From positions 2,604,001-2,668,000 of the forward strand of contig OZ250180.1 in the NCBI GenBank assembly GCA_965238215.1: a DNA stretch of 64,000 nt, written 5' to 3'. This DNA is from JAPULR01 sp965238215 (lineage in GTDB: Bacteria > Chloroflexota > Dehalococcoidia > Lucifugimonadales > GCA-2712585). This document shows, piece by piece, positions 41,272 through 50,353 of the stretch. The notes beneath the pieces were generated by a model. That model was not told where the DNA came from. It ran no database searches and saw only the letters and a program-made list of their open reading frames with translations. Both the position numbers and the translations under genes were made by a program. Numbering within the stretch: position 1 is the first letter of the stretch; every line of letters begins with the position of its first letter.

Positions 41272-44040
41272 CTATCCGGCGCCCGGGGAGGTGGTGCGCT
41301 GATGTCCGAACTCCTCCCAGGTTGCGGCGCCATCACCATCGAAGTCGACTTTCAGGACGGGGTACTGGCTGCTTGTGCCGAAATGCCAAGAGTCATCGGC
41401 CCCGGTGGCGGCGTTGCCGTCGGCGTCCGCGTCATCCAGGTCGGCATTCCAGGTCTGGTAAATGCCGGTGTAGCCGGTGGGCGACTGCAGCTCGGCCGTG
41501 GTCTTGCCCTGGACATTCTCCGCGTCCCCTCGCTCGAAAGCGTTTGTTTGGCCGGAGGTTTGAGTGTCCCAATAGGTGTCGGAATATGCACCAGATGTAT
41601 GCCATCCAACCAGGCCGCCGAGGCGCTCATCCCCTTCAACCTTTCCGATGGCATAGGCAATTCTGAGGCTACCGGAATTTAGGCCGATTAGCCCGCCGAC
41701 GATGGGGCCGCCCGAGACGCTACCGGTGGTGTAGCTGGCGATGATATCGCCTGAGTTGGAGCCGGCCAGGCCGCCGACGATTCCCACGCCCGACACGTTG
41801 GCGGTAGCGTAGCTAGATCTAATGCTGCCGTCATTAGACCCTATGAGTCCACCCACGGTGCTGTTGCCAGAAACGGCGCCGGTGGCGTAGCTGGCGCTGA
41901 TTGTGCCTTTGTTCCGGCCAACCAGACTGCCGACATCATCAACTCCGGTTACCTCAACATCGATCAGGGCCAAACTACGGATGACACTTGAGGATTCGAC
42001 ATTGCCGAAGAGGCCAGCTACGCCAGGGTCTACACGTTCGGTACGACGGCTGATATACAGATTGCTGATTGTGTGTCCGTTGCCGTGGAAGACGGCGCTG
42101 AACCAATCCTGTCTAATTCCGATGGGCAGCCATCCGCCGCCGGAGGTCCACCCGTCATTGATCTCGCCGGACGAGTAGCTTTCGGTCTCTTGGAAGTCCA
42201 GCGACCGGGTAAGTTCGTAACCGTTGCAGCGCCGGTCACAGATGAATTCCTTCTCAGCTGTGGGGAAGGCGGCGGCGTAGGCGTCTATGTTGTCGTCGTC
42301 GTCTGGCATCCCGGCGCCGCCGAGGTCGTAGCGAATGGCGTCCAGCTGCTCCAGGGTGGAAATCTCAATGAGCCGGTCGCCGTCAGCGTCGTATTCGCCG
42401 TTGGGTGACGCACGGCCCACATCGGGAGAGGTTGGAGGTGCAGCGGTGGTATGCTGGGGACCGAACTCCTCCCAGGTTGCAGCGCCGTCACCATCGAAGT
42501 CAACCTTCAGGACGGGGTATTGGCTGCTTGTGCCGAAATGCCAAAAGTCATCAGCCCCGGTGGCGGCGTTGCCGTCGGCGTCGGCGTCATCCAGGTCGGC
42601 ATTCCAGGTCTGGTAAATGCCGGTGTAGCCGGTGGGCGACTGCATCTCGGCAGTGGTCTTGCCCTGAATGTACGGGAGGGGCTCGGAGGTGATGGGGATG
42701 TCCAGGCCAGAAGCTTCGGTGTCCCAGTAGCTGGCGGTCACGGTTCTGTTACTGCCAGTCCCGATGATCCCCCCGACGGTCTTCAAGCCGGATACTTTGC
42801 CGGTGGCGTAGCTTGCGACAACCGTGCTATCGCTATTGCTTCCAATGAGTCCCCCGGCGCGGCCGCCGCCCCACACGCTGCCGGTGGCGTAGCTGGCGCT
42901 GACTATGCCGTCTTTTTGGGCACCGGCCAGGCTCCCGGCAATTGCGGCGGCTGAGACGTCACCGGTAGCATAGCTGGTGACGACGAGTCCAAACTCTTGA
43001 ACCCTTCCGACCAGCCCGCCAACGGCTGATCCACCGGACACGTTCACCGCCGCGTAGCAGGAACTGATTATGCCGCGAGTCTGGACAGCCGATTGGCCAA
43101 GGAACTCCTTGTCCGGGCCAATATTCAGGGCGACCAAGCCACCGACGACAGCTCCGCCTGAGACGCTGCCGGTAGCGTAGCTGGAGAGCACGACGCCGTG
43201 ATTCACGCCGACGAGGGAGCCTGTATTGTCGGAGCCATGCACCTCGACCCCGACGAGCCCGATGTCACGAATGACGCTTGAGGTGCCGGTGTATCGGAAA
43301 AGAGCAACGGGGCCTTCTTTAGAGAAGATGTAGAGGTTGGCGATGGTGTGTCCATTGCCGTGGAAGGTGGCGTGAAAATAATTCCGGCGGTCTCCAAAGG
43401 GGCGCCATCCGCTGCCTCCGGTTAACCTGTAATTGACGGCGCCGGAGGCGTAGCTATCAGCCTCGCTGAAGTCCAATGACCGGGTCAGCTCGTAGCCTTT
43501 GCAGCCTCCATCGCAGACCGATTCCTCTGAGTTGGCCGGGAAGGCTAATTCGTAGGCTTGGACATATCGTCTATCGTTTGGCTCACCATCTCCGTTGAGG
43601 TCGTAGCGGATGGCGTTCAACTGCTCCAAGTAGGAGACCTCAATGAGGCCGTCACCGTCGGCGTCTTCTTTCTTAAAGAGGCTGGGCGGCGGCTGAGGGG
43701 TGGCGGGCGTGGGCGTGATTTCGGGTCTGTCCGTGGGGCGGGGAGGGCGTGGGGTGGAGGTCCTGGCAGCTTGAGGGGTTCGTGTACGCCGGGAAGGAGC
43801 ATCGGTGACGGGAAGGCTATCGTCCGGGGAATAAGTTTCCCGCTCATCGGTCTCCTCGGCGCGGCCGAATTGGACAAAGCCGCCGTCATCGTTGAAGCGT
43901 ACGAATCCCTGCTGGTATACCCAAAAGCCGCCGTATATAAGCGCTACGAGGAGAATGTTCAAAAAGAAACCGCACGGCAGGCATCCGCGACGGCGTTTGG
44001 TGGAGTTTGTATCAGTTGGCTGGTCGGACTTTTCCCACAT
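41272..44040 (-). CDS. Membrane-anchored GLUG-repeat surface protein
   Basis: This 922-residue protein has a short cytosolic basic N-terminus and one membrane helix (about 25-46, GFFLNILLVALIYGGFWVY). A Thr/Pro/Arg-rich stalk (about 70-120) precedes two large halves. Each half starts with an EF-hand-like loop (DADGDGLIEVS, DADGDRLIEIS), then a beta-helical region of GLUG repeats (VGGLVG or VGGLIGxN, and SYATGxVSG), and ends with VDFDGDGAATWEEFG. More than ten repeat units are visible. Such proteins sit on the outside and bind glycans or other cells. The halves are near-identical at their ends, showing internal duplication. The gene is alone and on the opposite strand from mfd. Confidence 0.85.
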   Translation of the reverse strand: MWEKSDQPTDTNSTKRRRGCLPCGFFLNILLVALIYGGFWVYQQGFVRFNDDGGFVQFGRAEETDERETYSPDDSLPVTDAPSRRTRTPQAARTSTPRPPRPTDRPEITPTPATPQPPPSLFKKEDADGDGLIEVSYLEQLNAIRYDLNGDGEPNDRRYVQAYELAFPANSEESVCDGGCKGYELTRSLDFSEADSYASGAVNYRLTGGSGWRPFGDRRNYFHATFHGNGHTIANLYIFSKEGPVALFRYTGTSSVIRDIGLVGVEVHGSDNTGSLVGVNHGVVLSSYATGSVSGGAVVGGLVALNIGPDKEFLGQSAVQTRGIISSCYAAVNVSGGSAVGGLVGRVQEFGLVVTSYATGDVSAAAIAGSLAGAQKDGIVSASYATGSVWGGGRAGGLIGSNSDSTVVASYATGKVSGLKTVGGIIGTGSNRTVTASYWDTEASGLDIPITSEPLPYIQGKTTAEMQSPTGYTGIYQTWNADLDDADADGNAATGADDFWHFGTSSQYPVLKVDFDGDGAATWEEFGPQHTTAAPPTSPDVGRASPNGEYDADGDRLIEISTLEQLDAIRYDLGGAGMPDDDDNIDAYAAAFPTAEKEFICDRRCNGYELTRSLDFQETESYSSGEINDGWTSGGGWLPIGIRQDWFSAVFHGNGHTISNLYISRRTERVDPGVAGLFGNVESSSVIRSLALIDVEVTGVDDVGSLVGRNKGTISASYATGAVSGNSTVGGLIGSNDGSIRSSYATANVSGVGIVGGLAGSNSGDIIASYTTGSVSGGPIVGGLIGLNSGSLRIAYAIGKVEGDERLGGLVGWHTSGAYSDTYWDTQTSGQTNAFERGDAENVQGKTTAELQSPTGYTGIYQTWNADLDDADADGNAATGADDSWHFGTSSQYPVLKVDFDGDGAATWEEFGHQRTTSPGAG
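41306..41510 (-). repeat. Internal 205-bp repeat, copy A
   Basis: This segment encodes the C-terminal unit YPVLKVDFDGDGAATWEEFG and the residues before it (TGYTGIYQTWNADLDDAD region). It matches 42461-42665 over 205 aligned positions with only about ten differences by eye, without gaps. Confidence 0.85.
42461..42665 (-). repeat. Internal 205-bp repeat, copy B
   Basis: Second copy of the segment at 41306-41510, 1155 bp away and in the same orientation. It ends the first half of the GLUG protein. Most differences are synonymous or conservative by inspection. Confidence 0.85.
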
Positions 44041-44462
44041 TGGAGGGCAGTCTCATTTCGTTGGATCGGCCGGAAGCCGCCACGAGCTTACCTGGCATGG
44101 TCCGTCCTCTGCGGGGTCGGGGGACCGGGGAACGTCAACCATGAGGCGGCTTCTACAGCCTTCGTCATTATGGTTGCGACGGGGATATGACGTCAAGGTT
44201 CGCATTTTGGGAATGTATCTGCGGCTTTAGAAAGGGCCTACTTCTAGTTAAGCCAACCCAATAGCACCTGTACTGGAGGAGGCACGTCTGTAAGGGATTC
44301 AAGGATTGTCCTGCGTCGGAGTTTTCCGCGTCTGAGACTCCGACAAACTGAGGAAGCCGGCGAGGAGGACCCCCATTGAACCACCCGCCTCCAGGGAATA
44401 CAATAGGCGGCAGGTCTGGCTGCCCAGCCAGGCCAGATATCTGTTAGGCGAAGAAAGCCCAC
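44041..44462 (+). other. Non-coding leader region before mfd
   Basis: About 420 bp between divergent genes. It contains an inverted repeat GTCGGAGT (44315-44322) / ACTCCGAC (44337-44344) with a 14-nt loop, the mfd promoter (44376-44404), and a hairpin-forming GGTCTGGC...GCCAGGCC near 44414-44431 in the transcribed leader. No tRNA or credible ORF was seen. Confidence 0.5.
44376..44404 (+). promoter_or_regulatory. mfd promoter
   Basis: TTGAAC (44376-44381), 17 bp, TACAAT (44399-44404). The transcript should begin near 44411, about 50 nt before the GTG start. Confidence 0.6.
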
Positions 44463-47400
44463 GTGTCCTTGAAAGCCCTGCTGCCCCTGCTGGGCAGCCA
44501 TCCCGCATTCGAGGGGCTGTCCGAAAGGCTGGCAGACGGCGGAAGCGCTACCGCCTCCGTATCTGCCGGCGGGACCGCTCTGCTTCTCGGTGCGCTCCGA
44601 CAAAACCTGAAACGCCCGATGCTGGTCGTGACGCCGCGGCAGGACGACGCCCGACGCCTTCTGGACCAGCTATCTCTATACTTGGGCGCCGACGAATCCG
44701 CTCTACCCCTTCCCGAGCCCGACGTTCTCCCCTTCGAACGGATAACGGTGGACGCTTCCACCAGCAATCGACGGCTCATGGCCCTGGATGCCCTGGGCCG
44801 CCCTTCCGGCGGCAATCCGCCAATAGTTGTGGCGTCTCTGGCGGCGGCCCTGCGGAAGACTCTGACCCAGTCCATTTTCGAGCAAAGCGCCATCACGCTT
44901 ACGGTGGGCCAGAGAGTCCGATTGGGCGAACTAACCGAGGCCTGGGTGAAGATGGGCTACCGGCGGGAGCACTCCGTAGAGATTCCAGGCTCTTTCAGTA
45001 TCCGGGGCGGCATCGTTGACGTCTTCTCTCCCAACTCAGAACTGCCTCTCCGCCTCGACCTGTTCGGGGACGAAATCGAAAGCCTTCACCTCTTTGACCC
45101 TGTAAACCAGCGCTCCGTGAAGCCTGTGGAAAGTGCGCGAATAATTCCCGCCCAGGAGTCTCTCCCTCTCCACGTTGAGCGGGGGGACATAGACCGGCTG
45201 GTGTCGGAGATGGATTTCGGACGGTGCACCGATGGCGTGCAAGGGAGGTTTCAGGAGGACCTGGCAAACATATTCGCCGGGGCAAATTGGGATGAGATGG
45301 ACTTCTATCACGGCCTCATCAACCAATCGTCCATACTGGAGCATCTGGGGGACGGCGCCATCGTCATCTTCCTCCAACGAAGCGTTGTGGAGCAGGAAGC
45401 GGAGTCCCTTCAGGAACACGTGGAGAAGATGCGGCGAGATCGGGTGGCCCGCGGCGAGCTTCCGGACAATTTCCCCAAGGCCACCCTGGAGTGGGCTGAA
45501 TTCACCGAGGGAATTGATCGAAGGCCGGTCCTGGACATTACCCCGTGGAACACAGAGGGGTTGGGGTTCGAATTCCGCAGCGCGCCTTCCTACTACGGCC
45601 GGATGGAACAGTTCACAACAGAGATGAGAGAGGAACTGCGAAACGGCCGCATGGTGGTCCTGGCGAGCCGCCACGCCCGCAGACTGGCCCAAATACTAGC
45701 AGATGCGGAAATAGGCTCCGTGATTGCCGACGACGCAAGCCCAAGCCTTCAGCCCGGCCGGGTGGTCATTGCCCCGGGATCTCTGGAGCAGGGTTGGAGG
45801 CTGACGCTGCCCGAGGCGGAGGTACTGCTGCTCACGGACCTGGAAATCTTCGGCACGGCCAAGGAACGCCGCAGCCGCACCAGAAGACCCGTCAAGAAGG
45901 CGTTGTTTCTCTCCCAGCTGGAACCGGGGACTTTCGTCGTCCACGAAGACCACGGCGTCGCCCGCTTCGCCGGGACCACCAGCATGGACGCCAACGGTGA
46001 AAGCCGGGAGTACCTGGTTCTCGAATATGCCGAGTCGGACAAGCTATATCTGCCCACTGACCACCTGGACCGCATCTATCCCTACGTGGGAACAAGCGAC
46101 CTCCCCCCGACTCTGACCCGCCTCAGCAGCTCTGAATGGGCGCGAGCCAAAGAGCGTGTCAAGGCCTCTACCCGCGAGCTTGCCAAGGAGCTTCTTGACC
46201 TCTACGCCGACCGGCGGGTGGCCAGGGGTCACGCCTTCTCAGCCGACGTGGTATGGCAACAAGAAATGGAGGACGCCTTCCCTTACGAGGAAACTCCCGA
46301 CCAGGCCCGTGTAATTGACGAGGTGAAGGCTGATATGGAGGACGGTCGTCCCATGGACCGGCTGGTTTGCGGCGACGTGGGCTACGGCAAGACGGAGGTG
46401 GCCCTCCGCGCCGCCTTCAAGGCCATAAACGACGGTTTCCAGGTGGCGCTGCTGGTGCCCACGACAATTCTGGCCCAGCAGCACTACGCTACATTCGTAG
46501 AACGGCTTGGCCCCTACCCCATTCGGGTGGAGGTCCTGAGCCGGTTCCGCACCCCAAAGGAGCAGCGCCGGATAGTCCAAGACCTCGGGAAGGGCGCCAT
46601 AGACATCGTTATCGGCACTCACCGGCTCATCCAGAAGGACGTGAGATTCCGCAACCTGGGCTTGGTCATCGTGGACGAAGAGCAGCGTTTCGGCGTCTCC
46701 CATAAAGAGCGGCTCAAGAGACTGCGCCGCGAGGTAGACTTCCTCACCCTCAGCGCCACGCCCATTCCTCGCACCCTCTACATGGCCCTATCCGGGGTGC
46801 GTGACATGAGCGCTATGGACACGCCGCCGGAGGAACGGTACCCGGTGAAGACCTACGTGGGGGAGTACAGCGACCAAATCATCCAGGAGGCGGTCAAGCG
46901 GGAGCTGGACCGGGGAGGGCAGGTGTTCTTCCTGCACAACCGCATCCGGTCCATCCAACGGGTCGCCGCCCACCTGGGCGAGCTGGCGCCGCAGGCCCGC
47001 ATCGCCATCGCCCATGGTCGCATGGAAGAATCCCGGCTGGAAGACGCAATGCTCTCCTTCAGCGAAGGGGAAATTAACGTGCTGGTGTGCACCACTATAA
47101 TCGAGTCCGGGCTGGACATTCCCAACGCGAACACCCTTATTATCGATAGGGCGGACCGGTTCGGCCTATCCCAGCTTTACCAGCTGCGGGGGCGCATCGG
47201 ACGCAGCAGCAGCCGCGCCTACTCCTACCTGCTGGTGCCCAAGGGCAAGCGCATAACGCCGGGTGCGGAAAAGCGCCTTCAGGCCATACTGGAGGCTTCG
47301 GAGCTGGGGTCCGGCTTCCGCATCGCTATGCGAGACCTGGAGATTCGGGGTGCGGGCAATATCCTGGGCGCGGAGCAGAGCGGGCACATTCACGCCATCG

Positions 47401-47954
47401 GTTTCGAACTTTACACCAAGCTTCTGAACCAGGCCGTCCAAGATCTGCGGGCGGAAAGGGCAGAAGAAGCCGCCCCGGAAAGCGAAGCCAAGAGTGATCT
47501 GCGGGTAGACCTACCCCTATCCGCCCACATTCCGCAAGACTACATTGGCCATCTACCCATCAGGTTGAACGTTTACCAGAGACTAATGGACCTGCGAAGC
47601 CACGAGCAGATTGAGGACATGCGAGAGGAGCTCCGAGACCGTTTTGGCCGCCTGCCCAGGGCCGCGGACAACCTGCTCTACCTGGTATCTCTCAAGATCA
47701 TGGCCCGGGAGATGGGCGTTCAATCCATAACGTCGTCCGACACGGACATAACCGTCACGCTGAAGGACAGCGTTGGCGGGGCGCGCCTCGTCATGGAACG
47801 GTCTCTAGGCGGTTGGGCCTCCGTGGGCAACCGGCAGATAAGGCTCAATCGCCGATTGATGGGGTCGAGATGGCGGGCGATCCTGGACCTAACGCTGCAA
47901 CGACTGAAGGAGTTCCAGGAGCGGTTCTCGCGCCTGCCCGTCGGAAGCTTGTAG
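44463..47954 (+). CDS. mfd: Transcription-repair coupling factor
   Basis: Mfd pushes stalled RNA polymerase off damaged DNA and recruits UvrA. The 1163-residue protein has the UvrB-homologous N-terminal region (about 1-320) with R-E-H-S-V-E-I-P-G-S-F-S-I-R-G-G. The polymerase-interacting domain has FVVHEDHGVARFAG. The RecG-like helicase motifs are DRLVCGDVGYGKTEVALRAA (Walker A), VDEEQRFGV, LSATPIPRTL and the translocation/TRG region SRLEDAMLSFSEGEINVLVCTT. A C-terminal UvrA-inhibitory domain follows (IPQDYIGHLPIRLNVYQRL). The start is GTG. No partner gene follows; the next gene is convergent. Confidence 0.97.
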   Translation: MSLKALLPLLGSHPAFEGLSERLADGGSATASVSAGGTALLLGALRQNLKRPMLVVTPRQDDARRLLDQLSLYLGADESALPLPEPDVLPFERITVDASTSNRRLMALDALGRPSGGNPPIVVASLAAALRKTLTQSIFEQSAITLTVGQRVRLGELTEAWVKMGYRREHSVEIPGSFSIRGGIVDVFSPNSELPLRLDLFGDEIESLHLFDPVNQRSVKPVESARIIPAQESLPLHVERGDIDRLVSEMDFGRCTDGVQGRFQEDLANIFAGANWDEMDFYHGLINQSSILEHLGDGAIVIFLQRSVVEQEAESLQEHVEKMRRDRVARGELPDNFPKATLEWAEFTEGIDRRPVLDITPWNTEGLGFEFRSAPSYYGRMEQFTTEMREELRNGRMVVLASRHARRLAQILADAEIGSVIADDASPSLQPGRVVIAPGSLEQGWRLTLPEAEVLLLTDLEIFGTAKERRSRTRRPVKKALFLSQLEPGTFVVHEDHGVARFAGTTSMDANGESREYLVLEYAESDKLYLPTDHLDRIYPYVGTSDLPPTLTRLSSSEWARAKERVKASTRELAKELLDLYADRRVARGHAFSADVVWQQEMEDAFPYEETPDQARVIDEVKADMEDGRPMDRLVCGDVGYGKTEVALRAAFKAINDGFQVALLVPTTILAQQHYATFVERLGPYPIRVEVLSRFRTPKEQRRIVQDLGKGAIDIVIGTHRLIQKDVRFRNLGLVIVDEEQRFGVSHKERLKRLRREVDFLTLSATPIPRTLYMALSGVRDMSAMDTPPEERYPVKTYVGEYSDQIIQEAVKRELDRGGQVFFLHNRIRSIQRVAAHLGELAPQARIAIAHGRMEESRLEDAMLSFSEGEINVLVCTTIIESGLDIPNANTLIIDRADRFGLSQLYQLRGRIGRSSSRAYSYLLVPKGKRITPGAEKRLQAILEASELGSGFRIAMRDLEIRGAGNILGAEQSGHIHAIGFELYTKLLNQAVQDLRAERAEEAAPESEAKSDLRVDLPLSAHIPQDYIGHLPIRLNVYQRLMDLRSHEQIEDMREELRDRFGRLPRAADNLLYLVSLKIMAREMGVQSITSSDTDITVTLKDSVGGARLVMERSLGGWASVGNRQIRLNRRLMGSRWRAILDLTLQRLKEFQERFSRLPVGSL

Positions 47955-47974
47955 ACGCCGTTCCCCCGCGCCGT

Positions 47975-48688
47975 TTAGCCGAAGGCGTCCTCGTTAAGCA
48001 GGTCCACCAGCTCCGTTAGGCTGGTCACTCGCGGACAGTCAGTTATTTCCGTATGCCAGCCGCCCCTGTCCAGCAGCACAGCGTTCATGCCGACAGCTTC
48101 GGCTCCTCGGACGTCGGAGACGTATTGGTCCCCCACGTGCACCGCCTCCCTGGGTAGAACTCCCACCTTCCGGAGCGCGGCGTCGAACATTCGGCGGTCG
48201 GGTTTCTCCGCCCCCACCTCTTTCGAGGTAACCAGCACATCCAGGTAGGGAGCCACACCCAATTCAGTCACCAGGGGCGCCAGATCCTCGTGCAAGTTTG
48301 AAAGGACGCCGGTGGCTAATCCCATCTCTTTGAGCTTGGCTAACGTCGGCGCAACGTCGCTGAAAAGCGCGAAACTCTTGGGGACCGTCGCGCCCACGCG
48401 CCAGACGCTTTCGGCAAGGGCCGCGCTCACGTCCAGGCCGGCCCCCCGCAAAATCAGCTGCTCATAGTGTGAGAAGAACCGGTTGCGCTCCTCCTCCGAC
48501 CGCAGATACAGCGGACGATCGTGATTCTCGCGGCTGAAGAGTTCGTCCGCCACCGCATACCCTCGCAGTATCCCCTCTTCCTCTACGAACAGCCCAATCT
48601 CCCGGCAGGCAGACGCTTGTATCTCCTGTACCGTCGGCCAGAAGTAGGCCAAGGTGTTGTAGAAATCGAAGAAGACAGCTTTAATCAT
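47975..48688 (-). CDS. HAD-family hydrolase, YjjG/REG-2-like
   Basis: This 237-residue protein has all four HAD motifs: FFDFYNTLA (Asp nucleophile and second Asp variant, residues 7-15), GVLSN (Ser/Thr motif, about 133-137), K in AEKPDRRMF (about 160), and GDQYVSDVRGAEAVG (acidic motif, about 180-194). A helical cap lies after motif I. The second acidic position of motif I is Y instead of D (D-F-Y-N-T), so classic phosphatase activity may be altered. It is the last gene of a PIG-L, comF, HAD set on the minus strand. Confidence 0.85.
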   Translation of the reverse strand: MIKAVFFDFYNTLAYFWPTVQEIQASACREIGLFVEEEGILRGYAVADELFSRENHDRPLYLRSEEERNRFFSHYEQLILRGAGLDVSAALAESVWRVGATVPKSFALFSDVAPTLAKLKEMGLATGVLSNLHEDLAPLVTELGVAPYLDVLVTSKEVGAEKPDRRMFDAALRKVGVLPREAVHVGDQYVSDVRGAEAVGMNAVLLDRGGWHTEITDCPRVTSLTELVDLLNEDAFG

Positions 48689-48752
48689 GGGCTACTGCAT
48701 TGTCCTTTTCCTACAGGAAGGCGTGGATATGATGCTCGTTGACATACTTTAG

Positions 48753-49448
48753 TCAAGCCTCGCGAGCCAGGGCCAAGCCCCATACCGAGACTGCCGACGC
48801 CTCCCAGAGGGCCTTGGCGCAGGCTGCCATGGTGCTGCCCGTGGTCACCACGTCGTCGATCAGTAAGACGGCCTCACCTTCAACGCATCCCGCCGTCGAG
48901 AAAGTTCCCACGGCTATCTCCATGCGAGCCGCACGCGTCCCACGCTGAACTTGCGGCGGGGAATCGACTAGCCGTTCCAGAACGCCCTTCGCCACCGGAA
49001 CGCCTGTCAATCTGCCAAGCTCCCTGGCCAGCAGTTCAGCCTGATTGTAGCCGCGACTCCTCTCTCGCCGGGGGTGCATAGGCACGGGGACCAACAGAGT
49101 GGCGGGAATGTCGGCGTCGTCAAGGCAGCGAGCCAGGATGTCGGCAAGTTCCGGAGCCAGGGCGCGGTAGTTTCGATATTTGAGGGCGTGGACGGCGGAG
49201 CGGATGACACCCTCGAAGGGATAGACCGCCCGGATGCCGCTGATGGGCAGCGGCGTCACGACGCAGCGTCGGCACCGGCGGGCGGATCCAGGCTGAGCGC
49301 ATACCTCGCAGTAGGCCCGCAGTTCCGTCATTCCGGCCAGGCATTCCTTACATACGCCGCGGCCTTCCCTTCGACACTCAACGCAGTACAGAGGAAGAAG
49401 AAAGTCCAGCGCGGCCTTGCCCGCCCTCCCCAACAATCCGGCTCTCAT
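48753..49448 (-). CDS. ComF-family phosphoribosyltransferase-like protein
   Basis: This 231-residue protein has an N-terminal zinc ribbon pair (CVECRREGRGVCKEC, about 22-36; CEVCAQPG and CRRC, about 47-62). The PRTase domain follows, with PVPMHPRRERSRGYNQAELLA and the PRPP loop VLLIDDVVTTGSTMAACA. ComF proteins are linked to DNA uptake or to processing of transformed DNA, and in many non-competent bacteria the role is unclear. It starts 6 nt after the PIG-L gene. Confidence 0.9.
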   Translation of the reverse strand: MRAGLLGRAGKAALDFLLPLYCVECRREGRGVCKECLAGMTELRAYCEVCAQPGSARRCRRCVVTPLPISGIRAVYPFEGVIRSAVHALKYRNYRALAPELADILARCLDDADIPATLLVPVPMHPRRERSRGYNQAELLARELGRLTGVPVAKGVLERLVDSPPQVQRGTRAARMEIAVGTFSTAGCVEGEAVLLIDDVVTTGSTMAACAKALWEASAVSVWGLALAREA

Positions 49449-49454
49449 AAGCGC

Positions 49455-50156
49455 CTAGGTGCGGAACCTGACCACTCGATAGCCCTCGGCGTACTCAAAG
49501 CCCGCCTTCTTTCCCATCTCGGCGCACGAGCGGCGAAGCCAGCCGACGGTTTCGTCCTCCGACAACCCTCCAAGTTGGCTGCGGTGACATCTCAGGGCGT
49601 CCGCCTTGATATCCATGCTGTCGGAAATGTCGACGTAGGTGTCTATCTCCTCCGGACCCCACAGCATCAGCGTACCCGTCTTGTGGGGAGCCAGCCCCTC
49701 CGCTTCCAAGTCCGGGAAGTGCAGACGGTCCCTGGCGTAGGGAAAGACCGCATCCTGGGTCACCTGTCCCACTATGCGGTGGTCGCGATGGAAGTAGAAG
49801 GACCTGCGGTACGGGTCGGGACAGATTACCACCTGGGGCCGGAAGCGGCGCACCGCCCGCACGAGATGGCCGCGGAACTCCCGGGTGTCCTCCAGCTCTC
49901 CGTCTGGGTAACCCAGGGCAACCACTTCCTTGACACCCAGTGTCTTCGCCGCGTCCAACTGCTCCTGGTAGCGAATCTTCGCAAGCCTATCCGGCGTCAT
50001 GTCGGGATCGTCCGTGCCCTTGCTGCCGTCGCTGCAAAGCACGTAATAGACACTTGCCCCCTGCCGAATCCAGTTGGCCACCACGCCGCCGCAGGAAATC
50101 TCAGCGTCGTCAGGATGGGGAGTAACCACCAATGCAGACTGGGGAACCTCTACCAC
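49455..50156 (-). CDS. PIG-L/LmbE-family deacetylase (MshB/BshB-like)
   Basis: This 233-residue zinc deacetylase has the motif HPDDAE (PHPDDAEISCGG, about 13-24) and a downstream HRDH (FHRDHRIVG, about 122-130). GSKGTDDPDMTP and RYQEQLDAAKTLGV are also typical. Family members remove acetyl from GlcNAc-linked substrates, including MshB and BshB in thiol biosynthesis, or act on other amide substrates. It faces away from a tandem GNAT gene that resembles MshD, and an MshA-like glycosyltransferase lies 2 kb away. That suggests, but does not prove, a GlcN-Ins-type thiol pathway. Confidence 0.88.
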   Translation of the reverse strand: MVEVPQSALVVTPHPDDAEISCGGVVANWIRQGASVYYVLCSDGSKGTDDPDMTPDRLAKIRYQEQLDAAKTLGVKEVVALGYPDGELEDTREFRGHLVRAVRRFRPQVVICPDPYRRSFYFHRDHRIVGQVTQDAVFPYARDRLHFPDLEAEGLAPHKTGTLMLWGPEEIDTYVDISDSMDIKADALRCHRSQLGGLSEDETVGWLRRSCAEMGKKAGFEYAEGYRVVRFRT

Positions 50157-50177
50157 GGGCTGCCTCCATGCGTTAGG

Positions 50178-50206
50178 TTGTTAGTGACAAGCTACTCTGC
50201 TACAAT
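50178..50206 (+). promoter_or_regulatory. Promoter for the tandem GNAT gene
   Basis: TTGTTA (50178-50183), 17 bp, TACAAT (50201-50206). The transcript start would be near 50213. On the minus strand TTGACA (50222-50217) could serve the divergent PIG-L gene, but its -10 is unclear. Confidence 0.45.
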
Positions 50207-50239
50207 CTCAATTCGGTGTCAAGACGAGATTTTCAGAGC

Positions 50240-50269
50240 AGAAAGGGGCAACGTTGCCCCTTTCTTGCG
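50240..50269 (+). terminator. Terminator-like perfect palindrome in the GNAT leader
   Basis: Arms AGAAAGGGGCAAC / GTTGCCCCTTTCT abut at 50240-50265, followed by TGCG. RNA would form a GC-rich stem ending in TTTCT. It lies about 30 nt after the predicted start and about 90 nt before the gene, so attenuation is possible. Confidence 0.5.
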
Positions 50270-50353
50270 GCGGATGGAAGGGGCCCCGCGCCCCGCATTT
50301 CCGGCAAACCGAGGGGGAGTAGGCCCCCACCCGCCTAGCGAGAAAGCGAACCT

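Noticed and set aside
41272..44040. Regular repeats suggesting a CRISPR array
   Set aside because: The repeats are in frame, encode GLUG units and vary in length and spacing.
44041..44230. Plus-strand ORFs running from the GLUG gene's antisense into the mfd leader
   Set aside because: They begin as antisense of the Pro/Arg-rich stalk and show no coding features in the spacer.
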